NCBI GenBank assembly: GCA_956465555.1
Contig: OY101123.1
Coordinates: forward strand, 1,302,001 to 1,366,000
Length of the DNA: 64,000 bases
Source of the DNA: Nitzschia sp. pyKryTriq1
Taxonomy: Eukaryota; Bacillariophyta; Bacillariophyceae; Bacillariales; Bacillariaceae
Direction: 5' to 3'
The stretch's first letter is position 1. The number at the start of each line of letters is the position of its first letter. A program made the position numbers and the translations under genes. Positions 9,643-19,187 of this stretch are shown piece by piece. The notes beneath the pieces are model-generated. The model saw only the letters and a program-made list of their open reading frames with translations, was not told where the DNA came from and searched no databases.

Positions 9643-10914
9643 ATGATAGCCCAACCAATCGTCAACGAGAACGAAGAAGAAAAAATCAACAAGGGTACCA
9701 TTTGGACCTTTTGGGACGGAAGCCCTCCCGAACTCGTCCTACGATGCATCGAATCAATGCGTCTCTTCAACCCCAGTCGGTCCGTGGTCGTCGTCAGCAC
9801 GGCCACTTTGGATCGATTCCTCGACCCGGCCGATTATCCTTCCTTTTCCGGTCGTCCCGGAACGCCCCAAGACTTTTCCTGTCCTCAGTATCTCTCCGAT
9901 TGGGTCCGACTCACGCTTTTGGAAAAGTACGGCGGTGTCTGGCTGGACGCCTCGGTCGTTTGTACAAACTGCGTCGAATCTTGGATTGCCAAGGAAAACG
10001 ATGATAGCAGTGATCATCCTAAAATTACCATGTTTCCCATGCACGCCAACGACAATGTGCATGGAAATTGGGCCATGGCCGCTCCCCGACCCGGCCATCC
10101 ACTGATTCAAGCCTGGCGACGGGATTTTGCCAGTGTTCTAGACAGTGTCGGTCCCCGCACCGTTCCCGAACAATATTGTATCGATGTGTTTGAGGAATAT
10201 CCAGGATTGGATGCGATTTGGAACAAACCGACTCCTCCGCCCCTTCCGTACCTCTGGGTCTATTTGGTATTGCAAGTCCTCCTCCAAAAAGAACCAGAAC
10301 TGTACGAGACGGTCCATCTCATCCCTAGTATCGACGGCCCCATGTACCGTCGGTATCAGCACAATGTCATTCATGGCATTACAGATGCCGAAGAATTGTC
10401 CGAAATCGTTGCCAAGGATTTGGCGACGCAACCCTTTTCGGAAAAGGCTCACGATCAACATTTTATCAAATTGGTGGGAAACGATCGGAATCCTACCATG
10501 GCCCATTTGGATGCCCAAGACTTTGTCAAGGGCAGTGTCTTGCATTTTGTCCATACAGTCTTGCAACCCATTCCGGTCGAATATGGGATTGATTTACGAC
10601 AAGTGACGAAACATCGGCCCAGTGCGTCGGAAAAACGTCCCAGTCAACATGCCCGCGAGCAATTGGTCAAGTACCGACAGCGTCCCAGTGTGATACGATT
10701 GATGCCACGGTCGAGTCGCTCGAGTCGCTCTAGTAGTATACCAATGATTCATTTGTTGGATATTCAAGAAGATTTGGAAGAACTGGAAGGACATTTGGAA
10801 GATGAAGGCTTTGACTATGAGGCGGAAGAAGGAGAAGAACAAGAACAGCAACAAGAAGAACAAGAACTTGCAGTTGTTGTAGAGCAAGGAGAGGCGACAG
10901 TTCATCAAGAATAA
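9643..10914 (+). CDS. Capsular-polysaccharide-type sugar transferase (GT32-like)
   Basis: Single-exon protein of 423 residues. Residues 20-200 show the pattern of the GT32 / capsular polysaccharide synthesis family: an opening strand TIWTFWDGSPP, CIESMRLFNPS, then YLSDWVRLTLLEKYGGVWLDASV. In this family the LSDxxR segment and the xLDA motif (equivalent to DxD) bind the nucleotide sugar and metal. No signal peptide or membrane segment is visible at the chosen ATG, which is unusual for a Golgi enzyme; a cytosolic location or a missed upstream exon are both possible. The last 100 residues are low-complexity, with Ser/Arg runs and then a Glu/Gln-rich acidic tail. The acceptor and donor sugars cannot be told. 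Confidence 0.8.
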   Translation: MIAQPIVNENEEEKINKGTIWTFWDGSPPELVLRCIESMRLFNPSRSVVVVSTATLDRFLDPADYPSFSGRPGTPQDFSCPQYLSDWVRLTLLEKYGGVWLDASVVCTNCVESWIAKENDDSSDHPKITMFPMHANDNVHGNWAMAAPRPGHPLIQAWRRDFASVLDSVGPRTVPEQYCIDVFEEYPGLDAIWNKPTPPPLPYLWVYLVLQVLLQKEPELYETVHLIPSIDGPMYRRYQHNVIHGITDAEELSEIVAKDLATQPFSEKAHDQHFIKLVGNDRNPTMAHLDAQDFVKGSVLHFVHTVLQPIPVEYGIDLRQVTKHRPSASEKRPSQHAREQLVKYRQRPSVIRLMPRSSRSSRSSSIPMIHLLDIQEDLEELEGHLEDEGFDYEAEEGEEQEQQQEEQELAVVVEQGEATVHQE

Positions 10915-10980
10915 GAAAAACGACAAGCTGATACCTCAAGGTATACAAAACAAATAAGTACCTGTAGTACCACTGTACTA

Positions 10981-10996
10981 CGCTGCTTTACGATAT
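10981..10996. repeat. Copy of the dispersed CGCTGCTTTACGATAT core
   Basis: The 16-base core CGCTGCTTTACGATAT is also found at 52716-52731, and with one or two changes at 23649-23663, 23874-23890 (reverse) and 30923-30938. Here only the core and a short flanking CTCTACTC stretch are seen, with no second arm, so this may be a remnant. Confidence 0.6.
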
Positions 10997-11154
10997 TTAG
11001 TTCTCTACTCTTTCTATAGACACCAATATTTTTGATATAATACTTTTGTTATTGTTTCAGCAAGCAATGGGAGTTTTAACATGGATACTACTATTGTACA
11101 AACTTTACTTTTTTCTCCACAAGACAGGATGACGACGGCTGACTGATTTACTCT

Positions 11155-12615
11155 TCATACCCAAAAATTGTCTTGCTCTTGATGCCCTTGGAGCCATGCT
11201 GACAAAGCCCGTCGATGGAAGGGCAGCATCCACTCCCAAGAGCTAATATCCTCGTTGTTGCACAATTTCCTAATGATCTCTGGCTCATACAATCCTAACT
11301 TCAACAGCTCTGTTGCATATAACTCCATTTGTAGTTTTGTAAAGTTCTTTGAGCCTCCGATGACTGTGTTGGCGAGCCACGCTGCCAATTCGGCAAGCTG
11401 GTTCTTTCTCTCATCCTCGACACGCTGCCCCTCTCGCCTACAGGAGACAGGACCTTCTTCTTCCTCGCTTTCATTCTTCACAAGATGACTACGACGAGTT
11501 CGGCATTGCTTTCTCCTTGGCTTACTTGGCACTGGGATGTTTGTATCTGTAGTACCAGTACCAGTACCAGTAGCAGTAGCAGTAGCAGTAGCAGTACCAG
11601 TAGCAGTAGCAGTAGCAGTACCAGTAGCCGAATCTTGACTATGTGCCTTCTCATCGGACGGAGAAGAGGATGAGTTATTCTTGGTCTGGCGATGTTGCTT
11701 TTTCCTTGGCCGGCTTCCCACCGGCATGTTTGCAGTTGGAATAGTCGAATCTTGATTGCCGGTCTTCTCATCAGGTGCTGCCGCTACAACTGTATCGTCA
11801 GCCGCCACCGCCTGCTGCAACAGGTTGGCATTTCGAAGAGGGAACCCAAGCTGACGGCACCTACGAGGTGGTTGCTTGTGACCCGATGGTACCGCTGGTG
11901 TCGGGTCTGGTTGCTTGCGCTTGCGGCGAGCTGCGCGCTCCTGGCGCTCTGTTGTTTGCTGCTTCTGGAGCATTGGAATGCCGGGTGATATCAGCTCATG
12001 TTGTGACCACCAATCTCCTACGGGCAAACTATCTTTCCATGGTCCACGTCGCGTCGTCCCATCTTTCAGAGTCACGATGGCGTTTGGATCATTTCCTGCG
12101 TAATCGATGTATTCTCCTTCATATATAAAGGGAATACCGACCTTCTTTCCATTAATTACCTGTTGGATCTCGGAACCAGGCGCACGATTCGTTTCCCAGG
12201 CCTTGGAAGAGTCAAGCCAATAAGTTATTCCTTTGCTCCAATAAACCATATTTTCCTTACTGTTCTTGCTTTCACTTCTTTGGGACGTGTGAAGAAGATG
12301 CACGCATCCCTTTGTGTCAAAGTAAACACCAAATCCATCCTGCACCGGATACTCGTGTGTATCTTCGTCCCAGCCACCCAGGTACATGTCACCGTCAAAA
12401 TATTGCCAAACTGGGGTATCATTGTCGGATGGAATAGGAACACTTTTGCCGTCCAACTTTCGGGTCCACCACTGTTGACCCTTTGCGGTCTTTTGAGCTT
12501 CTTCTAGGCTCACCCACCACCCGTTATCACCATAATATCCTCGTCTTCCATCAAAGGGTTTAATCTTCTTTGTCTTTGCTGGAGACGTTTTGTTGTTATT
12601 TTTACGGCGGGCCAT
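11155..12615 (-). CDS. Unknown protein with MORN-like N-terminus and SAM-like C-terminus
   Basis: Single-exon protein of 486 residues starting MARRKNNNK, a basic tail that could be a nuclear signal. Residues 20-220 hold Trp/Tyr/Gly-rich segments resembling MORN units (for example FDGDMYLGGW followed by QDGFGVYF, and later FIYEGEYIDYAG). Residues 225-390 are low-complexity and basic, with Arg/Lys-rich patches and a Thr-Ala/Thr-Gly run encoded by an in-frame microsatellite at about 11545-11625. The last 75 residues (LAAWLANTVIGG to the end) are helical with a W-M-L-P-F-H-R-R-A pattern like small SAM-type domains. I cannot name a function. The gene is divergent from the ribokinase fusion, with 320 bp between the starts. 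Confidence 0.75.
   Translation of the reverse strand: MARRKNNNKTSPAKTKKIKPFDGRRGYYGDNGWWVSLEEAQKTAKGQQWWTRKLDGKSVPIPSDNDTPVWQYFDGDMYLGGWDEDTHEYPVQDGFGVYFDTKGCVHLLHTSQRSESKNSKENMVYWSKGITYWLDSSKAWETNRAPGSEIQQVINGKKVGIPFIYEGEYIDYAGNDPNAIVTLKDGTTRRGPWKDSLPVGDWWSQHELISPGIPMLQKQQTTERQERAARRKRKQPDPTPAVPSGHKQPPRRCRQLGFPLRNANLLQQAVAADDTVVAAAPDEKTGNQDSTIPTANMPVGSRPRKKQHRQTKNNSSSSPSDEKAHSQDSATGTATATATGTATATATATGTGTGTTDTNIPVPSKPRRKQCRTRRSHLVKNESEEEEGPVSCRREGQRVEDERKNQLAELAAWLANTVIGGSKNFTKLQMELYATELLKLGLYEPEIIRKLCNNEDISSWEWMLPFHRRALSAWLQGHQEQDNFWV
11545..11625. repeat. In-frame AGTACC/AGTAGC microsatellite
   Basis: Tandem hexamer-like units of AGTACC and AGTAGC lie inside the coding region of the gene at 11155-12615. 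On the coding strand they give alternating Thr-Ala and Thr-Gly dipeptides. The unit length is a multiple of three, so gains or losses would keep the frame. Confidence 0.8.
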
Positions 12616-12935
12616 GATGCTGACCTTTTACTAAAATAATGAAGCAAGAATGAACCTGTTTCCCTTCATCAAATACGAGAAGTGGAGAGCTTTCGAAAGA
12701 AGAATGTGACATCTCATCAACTAAAACAACAAGAAGAATCATCGCGCGGGAAAAAGATATCTTTTCGATTTAGCGATGAAGTGCGCCATTTGCGCGCGCA
12801 CGCATAAAAGCCGCCAATTAAAGCTTCAACAAAAGATCCAAAATGTTGTTTGCGAACAAAACGCAACAGAAGACAATAATATGATGACGCCGACTTCCCG
12901 CATTTATTCCATCCGCTAATAGTAGTAGAGGTACC
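12616..12935. promoter_or_regulatory. Divergent promoter region
   Basis: A 320-bp gap between two start codons that face away from each other (12615 minus, 12936 plus). It must contain both promoters. A CATAAAAG element near 12803 could be a weak TATA-like site. No other element is recognised. Confidence 0.4.
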
Positions 12936-15077
12936 ATGAAGGTATACCAATTTGTGTCGTCTCTGTGCTACTCGCTGAGCATCGCCTTGTTATTCTGCCT
13001 CATTGGATCCACGCAAGGAGCAGGAGGAGGTGGAGGACCCAAAAAAATTTTGGTGGTCGGTTCGGCCAACGCGGACACGTTCCTTCCGGTGGCGCGACTG
13101 CCGACAGAAGGGGAAAACTTGACATTGATGCCAGGAACACATCCAGTGGTCGATTTGCCGGGTGGGAAAGGATGTACACAGGCCGTAGCAGTCGCCAAAT
13201 TGGCCGCGCCTGACGAAAGAACTTGTGTGTTTGTGGGTCAGTTTGGCAACGATTCGGCTGGAACGGTATTGAAAGAAGCTTTGAACGAGGTCGAAGTGGA
13301 TTGTTCGCACTGTAAAACTCACAAGACTTTGCCAAGTGGTCGAGGCTACGTGTTCTTGACCCAATCGGGATCGGTCAGCGCCGTCATCAGTGGTGGTAGT
13401 AATTTGGATGGCTGGCAACACTGGAAAAATGCATGGGAAGAGAAGGATGGCACCGAGATGGTTACCGAGCATGAGTTGGAATTAATCTTGGATGGGGTGG
13501 AATGTATTCTTCTACAAAGGGAGGTTCCTGAATACGTCAACCTATTGATTGCATCTCGTGCCAAGGAACGAAAAGGCATTCTTGTCATGCAAGATGTCGG
13601 CGGAGAAGACCGTCCCATTTCAGAGTTGATGCTCGGACTTTGCGACTATATTGTTCCAAATGAAAGCGAATTGAAGCGTCTCGTCGAAGGAATGGGTATG
13701 GAAATGGGTCCAGCTACTAGCAAAGGTCTAGACGACGATCACATCATTGTGGCTCAAGCCAAGTTCCTCCAGTCCAAAGGAGCGAACAATGTTCTCGTGA
13801 CGAGGGGCTCTCGAGGATCAACTTTATTGACAGCCGAGGGGACTATCATTCAGCAGCCTGCATTGAGACTTCCAAAGAATCAAGTGGTGGATGAAACGGG
13901 TGCAGGCGACTGCTATCGTGCAGCCTTTGCCGTGGCGCTACTTGAGGGACACTCCCTTGAAAAAAGTATGCAGTTTGCAAGCGCAGCCGGTTCCTGTGCT
14001 GTCGAAGTGAACGGGGCCGTCCCCTCGACTCCATGGAGGACCGACGTCGAAGCTCGTTTAGTGGATGACACCGTTCTCAGCATTCCACGAGGTGGCTTCA
14101 AAGATGAAGAGTATCCCTTTTTGATTGGTTCCAGACTCAATTCCATGAAGGATCGTCCCGAGTTGTGGGATTCCGAATTGAAAACTCCAAAGGACTACGT
14201 CCAACGCCAAGCTACTGTGCGGGGACTGACTTGTGTCGACTTTAATTATCCACAACACTTCCACACATGGAGTAACAAAGAAGCAAAGCAAGCGTTGGAG
14301 GAGGCAGGACTTGTGGCCGGGGCAGTATGCTTGCGCTACCCTTCCAAATTTGCACGTGGTGCCATGAATCACCCCGACCCCGCACTCCGGCGAGAAGCCA
14401 TCGAACTAACAAAAGAAGCGGCACAAACGGCTATCGATCTGGGCTGCAACGAAGTTGTCGTATGGAGTGCCTATGATGGATACGACTATCCATTTCAGGT
14501 CGATTACGACGAAACATGGAATCAGCTTGTCGAGGCATTTCAAGAAATCTGCGATGAGTATCCTAATATCAAATTTTCTCTCGAATACAAGCCAACAGAT
14601 GAGAATACGCGTTTCTTTACCGTTCCTTCCACTGCCGCTGCTTTGCTGCTTGTTGACGAAATTGACAGACCGAATATGGGTTTGACATTGGATGTGGGAC
14701 ACATGCTCATGAGTGGGGAGAATCCGGGCCAATCCATCGCCCAAGTCGGTCGACGAAAGAAACTGTTTGGTGTCCAGCTAAACGACGGCTTTACCCGTTT
14801 GGCGGCCGAAGACGGCCTCATGTTTGGATCCGTACACCCGTCCAAGGCATTAGAAATCATGTATCAGCTACGTCGTACAGGATTCTCGGGTCATTTCTAT
14901 TTTGATACGTTCCCACAACGAACCGACCCGGTCAAGGAAGCTGAGTATAATATCCGGCAAGTCAAACGCTTTTGGGCGGCAGCAGGGGCCATCGACGAAC
15001 AGACAATAGAGAAGGTGGTGAAGGAGCACGATGCCATTGGCGCGCTAGATATTGTCAACGAGGCACTGCGATTGTAG
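12936..15077 (+). CDS. Secreted ribokinase (PfkB) fused to a sugar-isomerase TIM barrel
   Basis: Single-exon protein of 713 residues with two enzyme domains. Residues 1-28 form a signal peptide (hydrophobic core ALLFCLIG, likely cleavage after STQG). Residues about 37-375 are a PfkB/ribokinase domain: it opens with VVGSANADTF, has the substrate-loop GGKG, and carries the catalytic anion-hole motif DETGAGDC near residue 322, so phosphorylation of a pentose or related sugar by ATP is likely. Residues about 390-690 are a xylose-isomerase/AP-endonuclease-2-type barrel close to rhamnose-isomerase-like proteins, with metal-ligand candidates Glu (LEYKP), Asp (LDVGH) and a later Asp (FDTFP). The segment GVQLNDG has Gln where I would expect a metal-binding His. 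The two activities may act in sequence on one sugar. Whether the signal leads to secretion or an organelle is unclear. Confidence 0.88.
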   Translation: MKVYQFVSSLCYSLSIALLFCLIGSTQGAGGGGGPKKILVVGSANADTFLPVARLPTEGENLTLMPGTHPVVDLPGGKGCTQAVAVAKLAAPDERTCVFVGQFGNDSAGTVLKEALNEVEVDCSHCKTHKTLPSGRGYVFLTQSGSVSAVISGGSNLDGWQHWKNAWEEKDGTEMVTEHELELILDGVECILLQREVPEYVNLLIASRAKERKGILVMQDVGGEDRPISELMLGLCDYIVPNESELKRLVEGMGMEMGPATSKGLDDDHIIVAQAKFLQSKGANNVLVTRGSRGSTLLTAEGTIIQQPALRLPKNQVVDETGAGDCYRAAFAVALLEGHSLEKSMQFASAAGSCAVEVNGAVPSTPWRTDVEARLVDDTVLSIPRGGFKDEEYPFLIGSRLNSMKDRPELWDSELKTPKDYVQRQATVRGLTCVDFNYPQHFHTWSNKEAKQALEEAGLVAGAVCLRYPSKFARGAMNHPDPALRREAIELTKEAAQTAIDLGCNEVVVWSAYDGYDYPFQVDYDETWNQLVEAFQEICDEYPNIKFSLEYKPTDENTRFFTVPSTAAALLLVDEIDRPNMGLTLDVGHMLMSGENPGQSIAQVGRRKKLFGVQLNDGFTRLAAEDGLMFGSVHPSKALEIMYQLRRTGFSGHFYFDTFPQRTDPVKEAEYNIRQVKRFWAAAGAIDEQTIEKVVKEHDAIGALDIVNEALRL

Positions 15078-15196
15078 GTGGTAGGATGTAATAGTATCCC
15101 AAGCAAAGCTAAAGTGCAAGTAACAGCCGCATTGTGAGGGTGTTTCTATTTTACAGTTAGTGTTAGTTGTGCAGTAGGGCGCCACTGTCTGCCCCT

Positions 15197-17857
15197 TTAA
15201 TCTCTCGATTCAGATCTTGACGAAGAAGAATAGCTTCTGCGTCGACGTGTAGGACGGTTACGGTCCCGGGAGGTGCTGCGGTCCTTTCGGCCGGTATCCG
15301 ACCGCCGATCACCCTGCTTGTTGGTACGACTTTCGGCCGTTTTAGCACCGGTATGCTCTTTCTCGCCCCTTTTCCGTTGACGAGGAGAATCATCGTTCCG
15401 AGGACTTGGTTTGGACTTTTGCCGATCCCGATCCGACTGGCTCACCGAGGATCGACTACCACTCGAGCTGGAAGGAGAACGCTCTGATCGTCGCTTGCGT
15501 CCACGGTCGCCACGTGGCGACGGCGAGTCGTCGCGTCGAGAACGGTGTCCCTTGTCGCTTCGACGTTTATCGTCCTTCAATTTGGTCACAGGTGACAACT
15601 CTTTGTCGTCGTCAGCTCTCTTGGTAATCTCTTTCGGGGGTGATATGGATCTGGTACGACTGACACTGTCTCGGCGACGGCTTTTCCCCCCTCGACGTCT
15701 AGAATTAGGACTACTAGACGACGACGTGTAGCTGGAAGATGCCGATCGTCGGCTTCGACGCCGCGAGGAGCGACCACGGCGACGCGAATAGGAACTGGAG
15801 CTTCGGCTACTTCCACTTCGACTGGAATAGCTTCTGGATGAGTAGGAGCTCCCCGTCCTGGACGTCGAACTTGAATACGTCGATGAGGACGACGAAGAGG
15901 AGGAAGATGACGACGAAGAAGAAGAACTGGATACCGAAGAAGAATCGTCCGTATCCTCTCCCTTTTTCGCCAAGGCTGCTTCTTTGGCCTTGGCCAAGAT
16001 GAGTTTGGGAGCATTCTTGAGAAATTCCCGTAGGTCATCCGTCAAAGGCCCGAGACCAATGGAAGTGAAAAAGTTGATGGCATAACGTGTATTTCGCACA
16101 TTGTCCTTGGGAAACATCCCTCCGTACCAAACTTTCCGTTCTGGATCGTCCGTCTCGAAACGTTTCTTGAGTTTGGAGATTCCAATGGCTTCGGCCATTT
16201 CTTGAATCACAATCTTGATGAAGATACGAGACGAGGAGGTGGTTTCGTCTTCATTGAGGTGAATGACCTCCAGAACACTCCACGGGATCGCATCCGTGTG
16301 CAAAATATGAGCAAAGAGCTTGGCAACATTTCGTAGCTTGTTGGTTTCCAAGCGGTGAATGGTTGTATATTGCTCCTTAAAGGATTCCATAAAGGCATCT
16401 CTCCATCGATCGTCCAGCAAGCAAAATCGTGAGGCGATCAGCCCATAGTAGCGCAAGAAGGTTCGCTCTTGCGAACAACATTCAATGAGCATATTGATCA
16501 ATTCCATTTCCCGACCAGGTGGAATTTCAATCTTGGCGAGTTTGTGGGCACACTCTTCAAAGGTGGCACTCGACATGATCGTTAGGTAAATTGTTCGACG
16601 CAAGTGCACCAGGTCTTGTTCGGTGAGATCATGCACGACAGTGAGCTCCGTGCTCTTCCTATCATTTGTGGTTGCGGCGGCAAGTTCCTGATCCGGAACC
16701 TCACTCGCCTCGGATTCATTATCGCTTCCACCATCCGATCCAGTGCTGCTATCGCCGTCGTCTTCGTTGTCATCATCGGAACTGCTCTCGCCTTCTCCTA
16801 GAATTTCAGCCCGAATCGCCGTCCATTCCTTTTCGTTCTCTTCAAACTGAGGATCTTCATGAAATACATCCAATTCTTCTTCCTTTTGGAGATCTTCGTC
16901 GTCCAAGGAGGTTTCATGCGTAATTTGATCATCCCGTTCGACCAAATCCAACTCTTCGGGAACCGGTGGAAACTCCCGAAATCCAGTTTTGCGCAACTTC
17001 AACAGCTGCTCCATTTTGTATTCGACCCGTTTGTTCAGCTGTCCTTCGTGCAAGAGTGCCCGCAAACGCTCCAAACAAGCTCGTACCCCGGCTGGACTGA
17101 CTTCCAGCAATGCCTGCCCCGTAGTTTGCAAGAGCTCGACGGCTACTTCCACGGAATCTTCCGTCGGATTTCCATCCAACAGGACACTCAGAATTTGCAA
17201 CACCAGCAGCTCGTGGACCACCGCTTGATGAAACAGGTGTGCCAAAAAGATACAAACCGCTTGGCACTGTCCTTTCTCACGACGTTGATAATGCCTTCGA
17301 AAGGCCAAAATGCTTCTGGCAACCACCAATTCTCCCACTTCGGGCAGTTTGGAATTCACCACCGAAATCAAGGCTGCGTAGACGTTGGAATACTTGGGAC
17401 TCGACAGAGCCGCCGCCAGAGTCGATTTGCAGAACACTCCTCGCAGACGCACCAAATTGACCTTTTGAAAGAGTTCCTGAATGAGCGGTTTGATCGTCGT
17501 AGCATTCAGTCGATTGACCGTTCCATGAATCACGCGTTGCTGTTCGATCCAAGTGTCTTGTTGCCTCTTCAAGAGAGCTACCGCGGTATCATCCTGTTGT
17601 TGTTGCGCCTCCTCTTGCATGCGACGACGTTTGGCGGGAGGCACGTAAGCAGCGACGGAACCAGGAAGCCTTTTTTTCTCTTCGAGTTTCGTGGGTTTGG
17701 CTTTGGGAGGGGCGGCGACCTCGACGACTCGAGGTTTCTCCTCTTCAATTTCACCTTCTTCTTCATCCTCCGAGCCGTCCTCCTGTTCCTGCTGGAATGT
17801 GGATGCTGTCAGATCCTTGATTTCATCGACATGACGACTAATCTCTTGGACAGCCAT
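15197..17857 (-). CDS. CWC22: Pre-mRNA-splicing factor CWC22
   Basis: Single-exon protein of 886 residues. After an acidic N-terminus come a MIF4G domain (about 110-290; begins WIEQQRVIHGTVNRLNA and includes GVFCKSTLAAALSS and FRRHYQRREKGQC) and an MA3 domain (about 410-530; DLVHLRRTIYLTIMSSATFE, KIEIPPGREMELINMLIECC). An acidic linker separates them. The C-terminal 280 residues are Ser-rich with many RS/SR dipeptides, as in animal CWC22. The protein binds eIF4A3 and loads it into the spliceosome, so it acts in the nucleus in splicing and exon-junction complex assembly. Order, spacing and motifs match the family well. Its 3' end is 119 bp from that of the ribokinase fusion (convergent). Confidence 0.95.
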   Translation of the reverse strand: MAVQEISRHVDEIKDLTASTFQQEQEDGSEDEEEGEIEEEKPRVVEVAAPPKAKPTKLEEKKRLPGSVAAYVPPAKRRRMQEEAQQQQDDTAVALLKRQQDTWIEQQRVIHGTVNRLNATTIKPLIQELFQKVNLVRLRGVFCKSTLAAALSSPKYSNVYAALISVVNSKLPEVGELVVARSILAFRRHYQRREKGQCQAVCIFLAHLFHQAVVHELLVLQILSVLLDGNPTEDSVEVAVELLQTTGQALLEVSPAGVRACLERLRALLHEGQLNKRVEYKMEQLLKLRKTGFREFPPVPEELDLVERDDQITHETSLDDEDLQKEEELDVFHEDPQFEENEKEWTAIRAEILGEGESSSDDDNEDDGDSSTGSDGGSDNESEASEVPDQELAAATTNDRKSTELTVVHDLTEQDLVHLRRTIYLTIMSSATFEECAHKLAKIEIPPGREMELINMLIECCSQERTFLRYYGLIASRFCLLDDRWRDAFMESFKEQYTTIHRLETNKLRNVAKLFAHILHTDAIPWSVLEVIHLNEDETTSSSRIFIKIVIQEMAEAIGISKLKKRFETDDPERKVWYGGMFPKDNVRNTRYAINFFTSIGLGPLTDDLREFLKNAPKLILAKAKEAALAKKGEDTDDSSSVSSSSSSSSSSSSSSSSSTYSSSTSRTGSSYSSRSYSSRSGSSRSSSSYSRRRGRSSRRRSRRSASSSYTSSSSSPNSRRRGGKSRRRDSVSRTRSISPPKEITKRADDDKELSPVTKLKDDKRRSDKGHRSRRDDSPSPRGDRGRKRRSERSPSSSSGSRSSVSQSDRDRQKSKPSPRNDDSPRQRKRGEKEHTGAKTAESRTNKQGDRRSDTGRKDRSTSRDRNRPTRRRRSYSSSSRSESRD

Positions 17858-19187
17858 GGTTCGGAGTCTGCTACAGTAGTCTGGAGACGCACACTACTTT
17901 CTGCAATATAATAGGTTGCATGATGCGATGATGGAGACGAGAGGTTGGAGGTTTTTCGCTGCGATGATGATGATGGTGATGATTCGATCTCACCTGCGTT
18001 CAACGCCGCGTGTGTTACAGTACCAGTACTTGCACTGTACCAGTACCGTACGAAGTACTGTGTTATTGGTATTGTGCGGCGGTCGGTGGGCGAAACCCGC
18101 GTGCCGCATCGCTCTCACCTCTCACCCGTGTGTGCGATGCAACGCGGGATTGATGATGATGTTCTAATCGAGGCAGTCTGTCCACCTGACCTCGTGCTGG
18201 CCCGCGCGCCGCTCAATGACCAGAGGAGCTCCGGGGAATTTTCTGAAACAAAAAAAATCGCGCGTTTTTCAGCGATTATTGCCGCTCTACTACTACGATT
18301 GTCGAATTGGCGGTTACTCATGACCTAAGAACTACTATACTCGTCCTGCAAGACCACTCACATCCCTAGAAGTACCGTCCCTACATATTTCTATGAGGTC
18401 ATCACTTCCAGTTTGATGACCAAGACCAAGTCTACTAAGATTAAATTGGAACCATGTCAACTAATCATAATTTCATCTGTTGCGTTTTCTCCATTGCTCA
18501 GCACGACCAATCATCTGGACTTCTGTAGTACTACCACCGCACAGCTGGTGATCCCACCTTCTAGACCTATTGGCAACACACTATGGGCATCTGACATATC
18601 CCACTGCCTAGCATACACGCACTTCCAACTTGCCAACAACTCTGGCTACCCAAATGGCATACACATTCGACAGAATTCCCGTCACGCCTTGGACAAAGGC
18701 CCACGACATGTTTTCAGCCAAGGCACCCGTGTGAATAAAAGTTGCGTCTACGATGACGTACGCAGGACGGACCATACAAACTATCGGATGGATGGCCAGA
18801 ATTCTTGATAGTATATACTGTACTGGTACTGCATGCCTTGCGACATCAGTCAGACACGCGAAACCTCGTCTTATTTCGGTCATCATCATCATCATCATCA
18901 TCATGATGTCAGCGCTTGCTTTCTTGCTTCGTCATGCGTGCCTTCTTATTTTTTTGCAGAACTTCAAACTAAAACTGCCACCACCACACCTTGTAAAATC
19001 CATGTTCGTTGCCATCCCCATGATCCTTCTACTTGTAATGGGATCGGATTACAGATTTGATAGTATATTTTAAAAAAATACCAATCCAATTGTGACTTGT
19101 GCCCAGACCATTGCGAGTGAGGAGTGAGTGAGTCTCTCGTCACTCGTAGCCATCTTGTGGGAAATTATTTTATTGGCAACAACAACA
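17858..19187. other. 1.3 kb intergenic region
   Basis: No convincing gene. It holds the upstream region of CWC22, GTAC-rich DNA at about 18019-18062, and a run of CAT/ATG triplets at about 18880-18904. A 131-codon plus frame (18413-18808) has no domain and unusual composition and was not accepted. Confidence 0.55.

Noticed and set aside
18413-18808. A 131-codon plus-strand frame
   Set aside because: No domain, low-complexity Ser/Thr content, no splice sites or neighbours that support it; probably chance.
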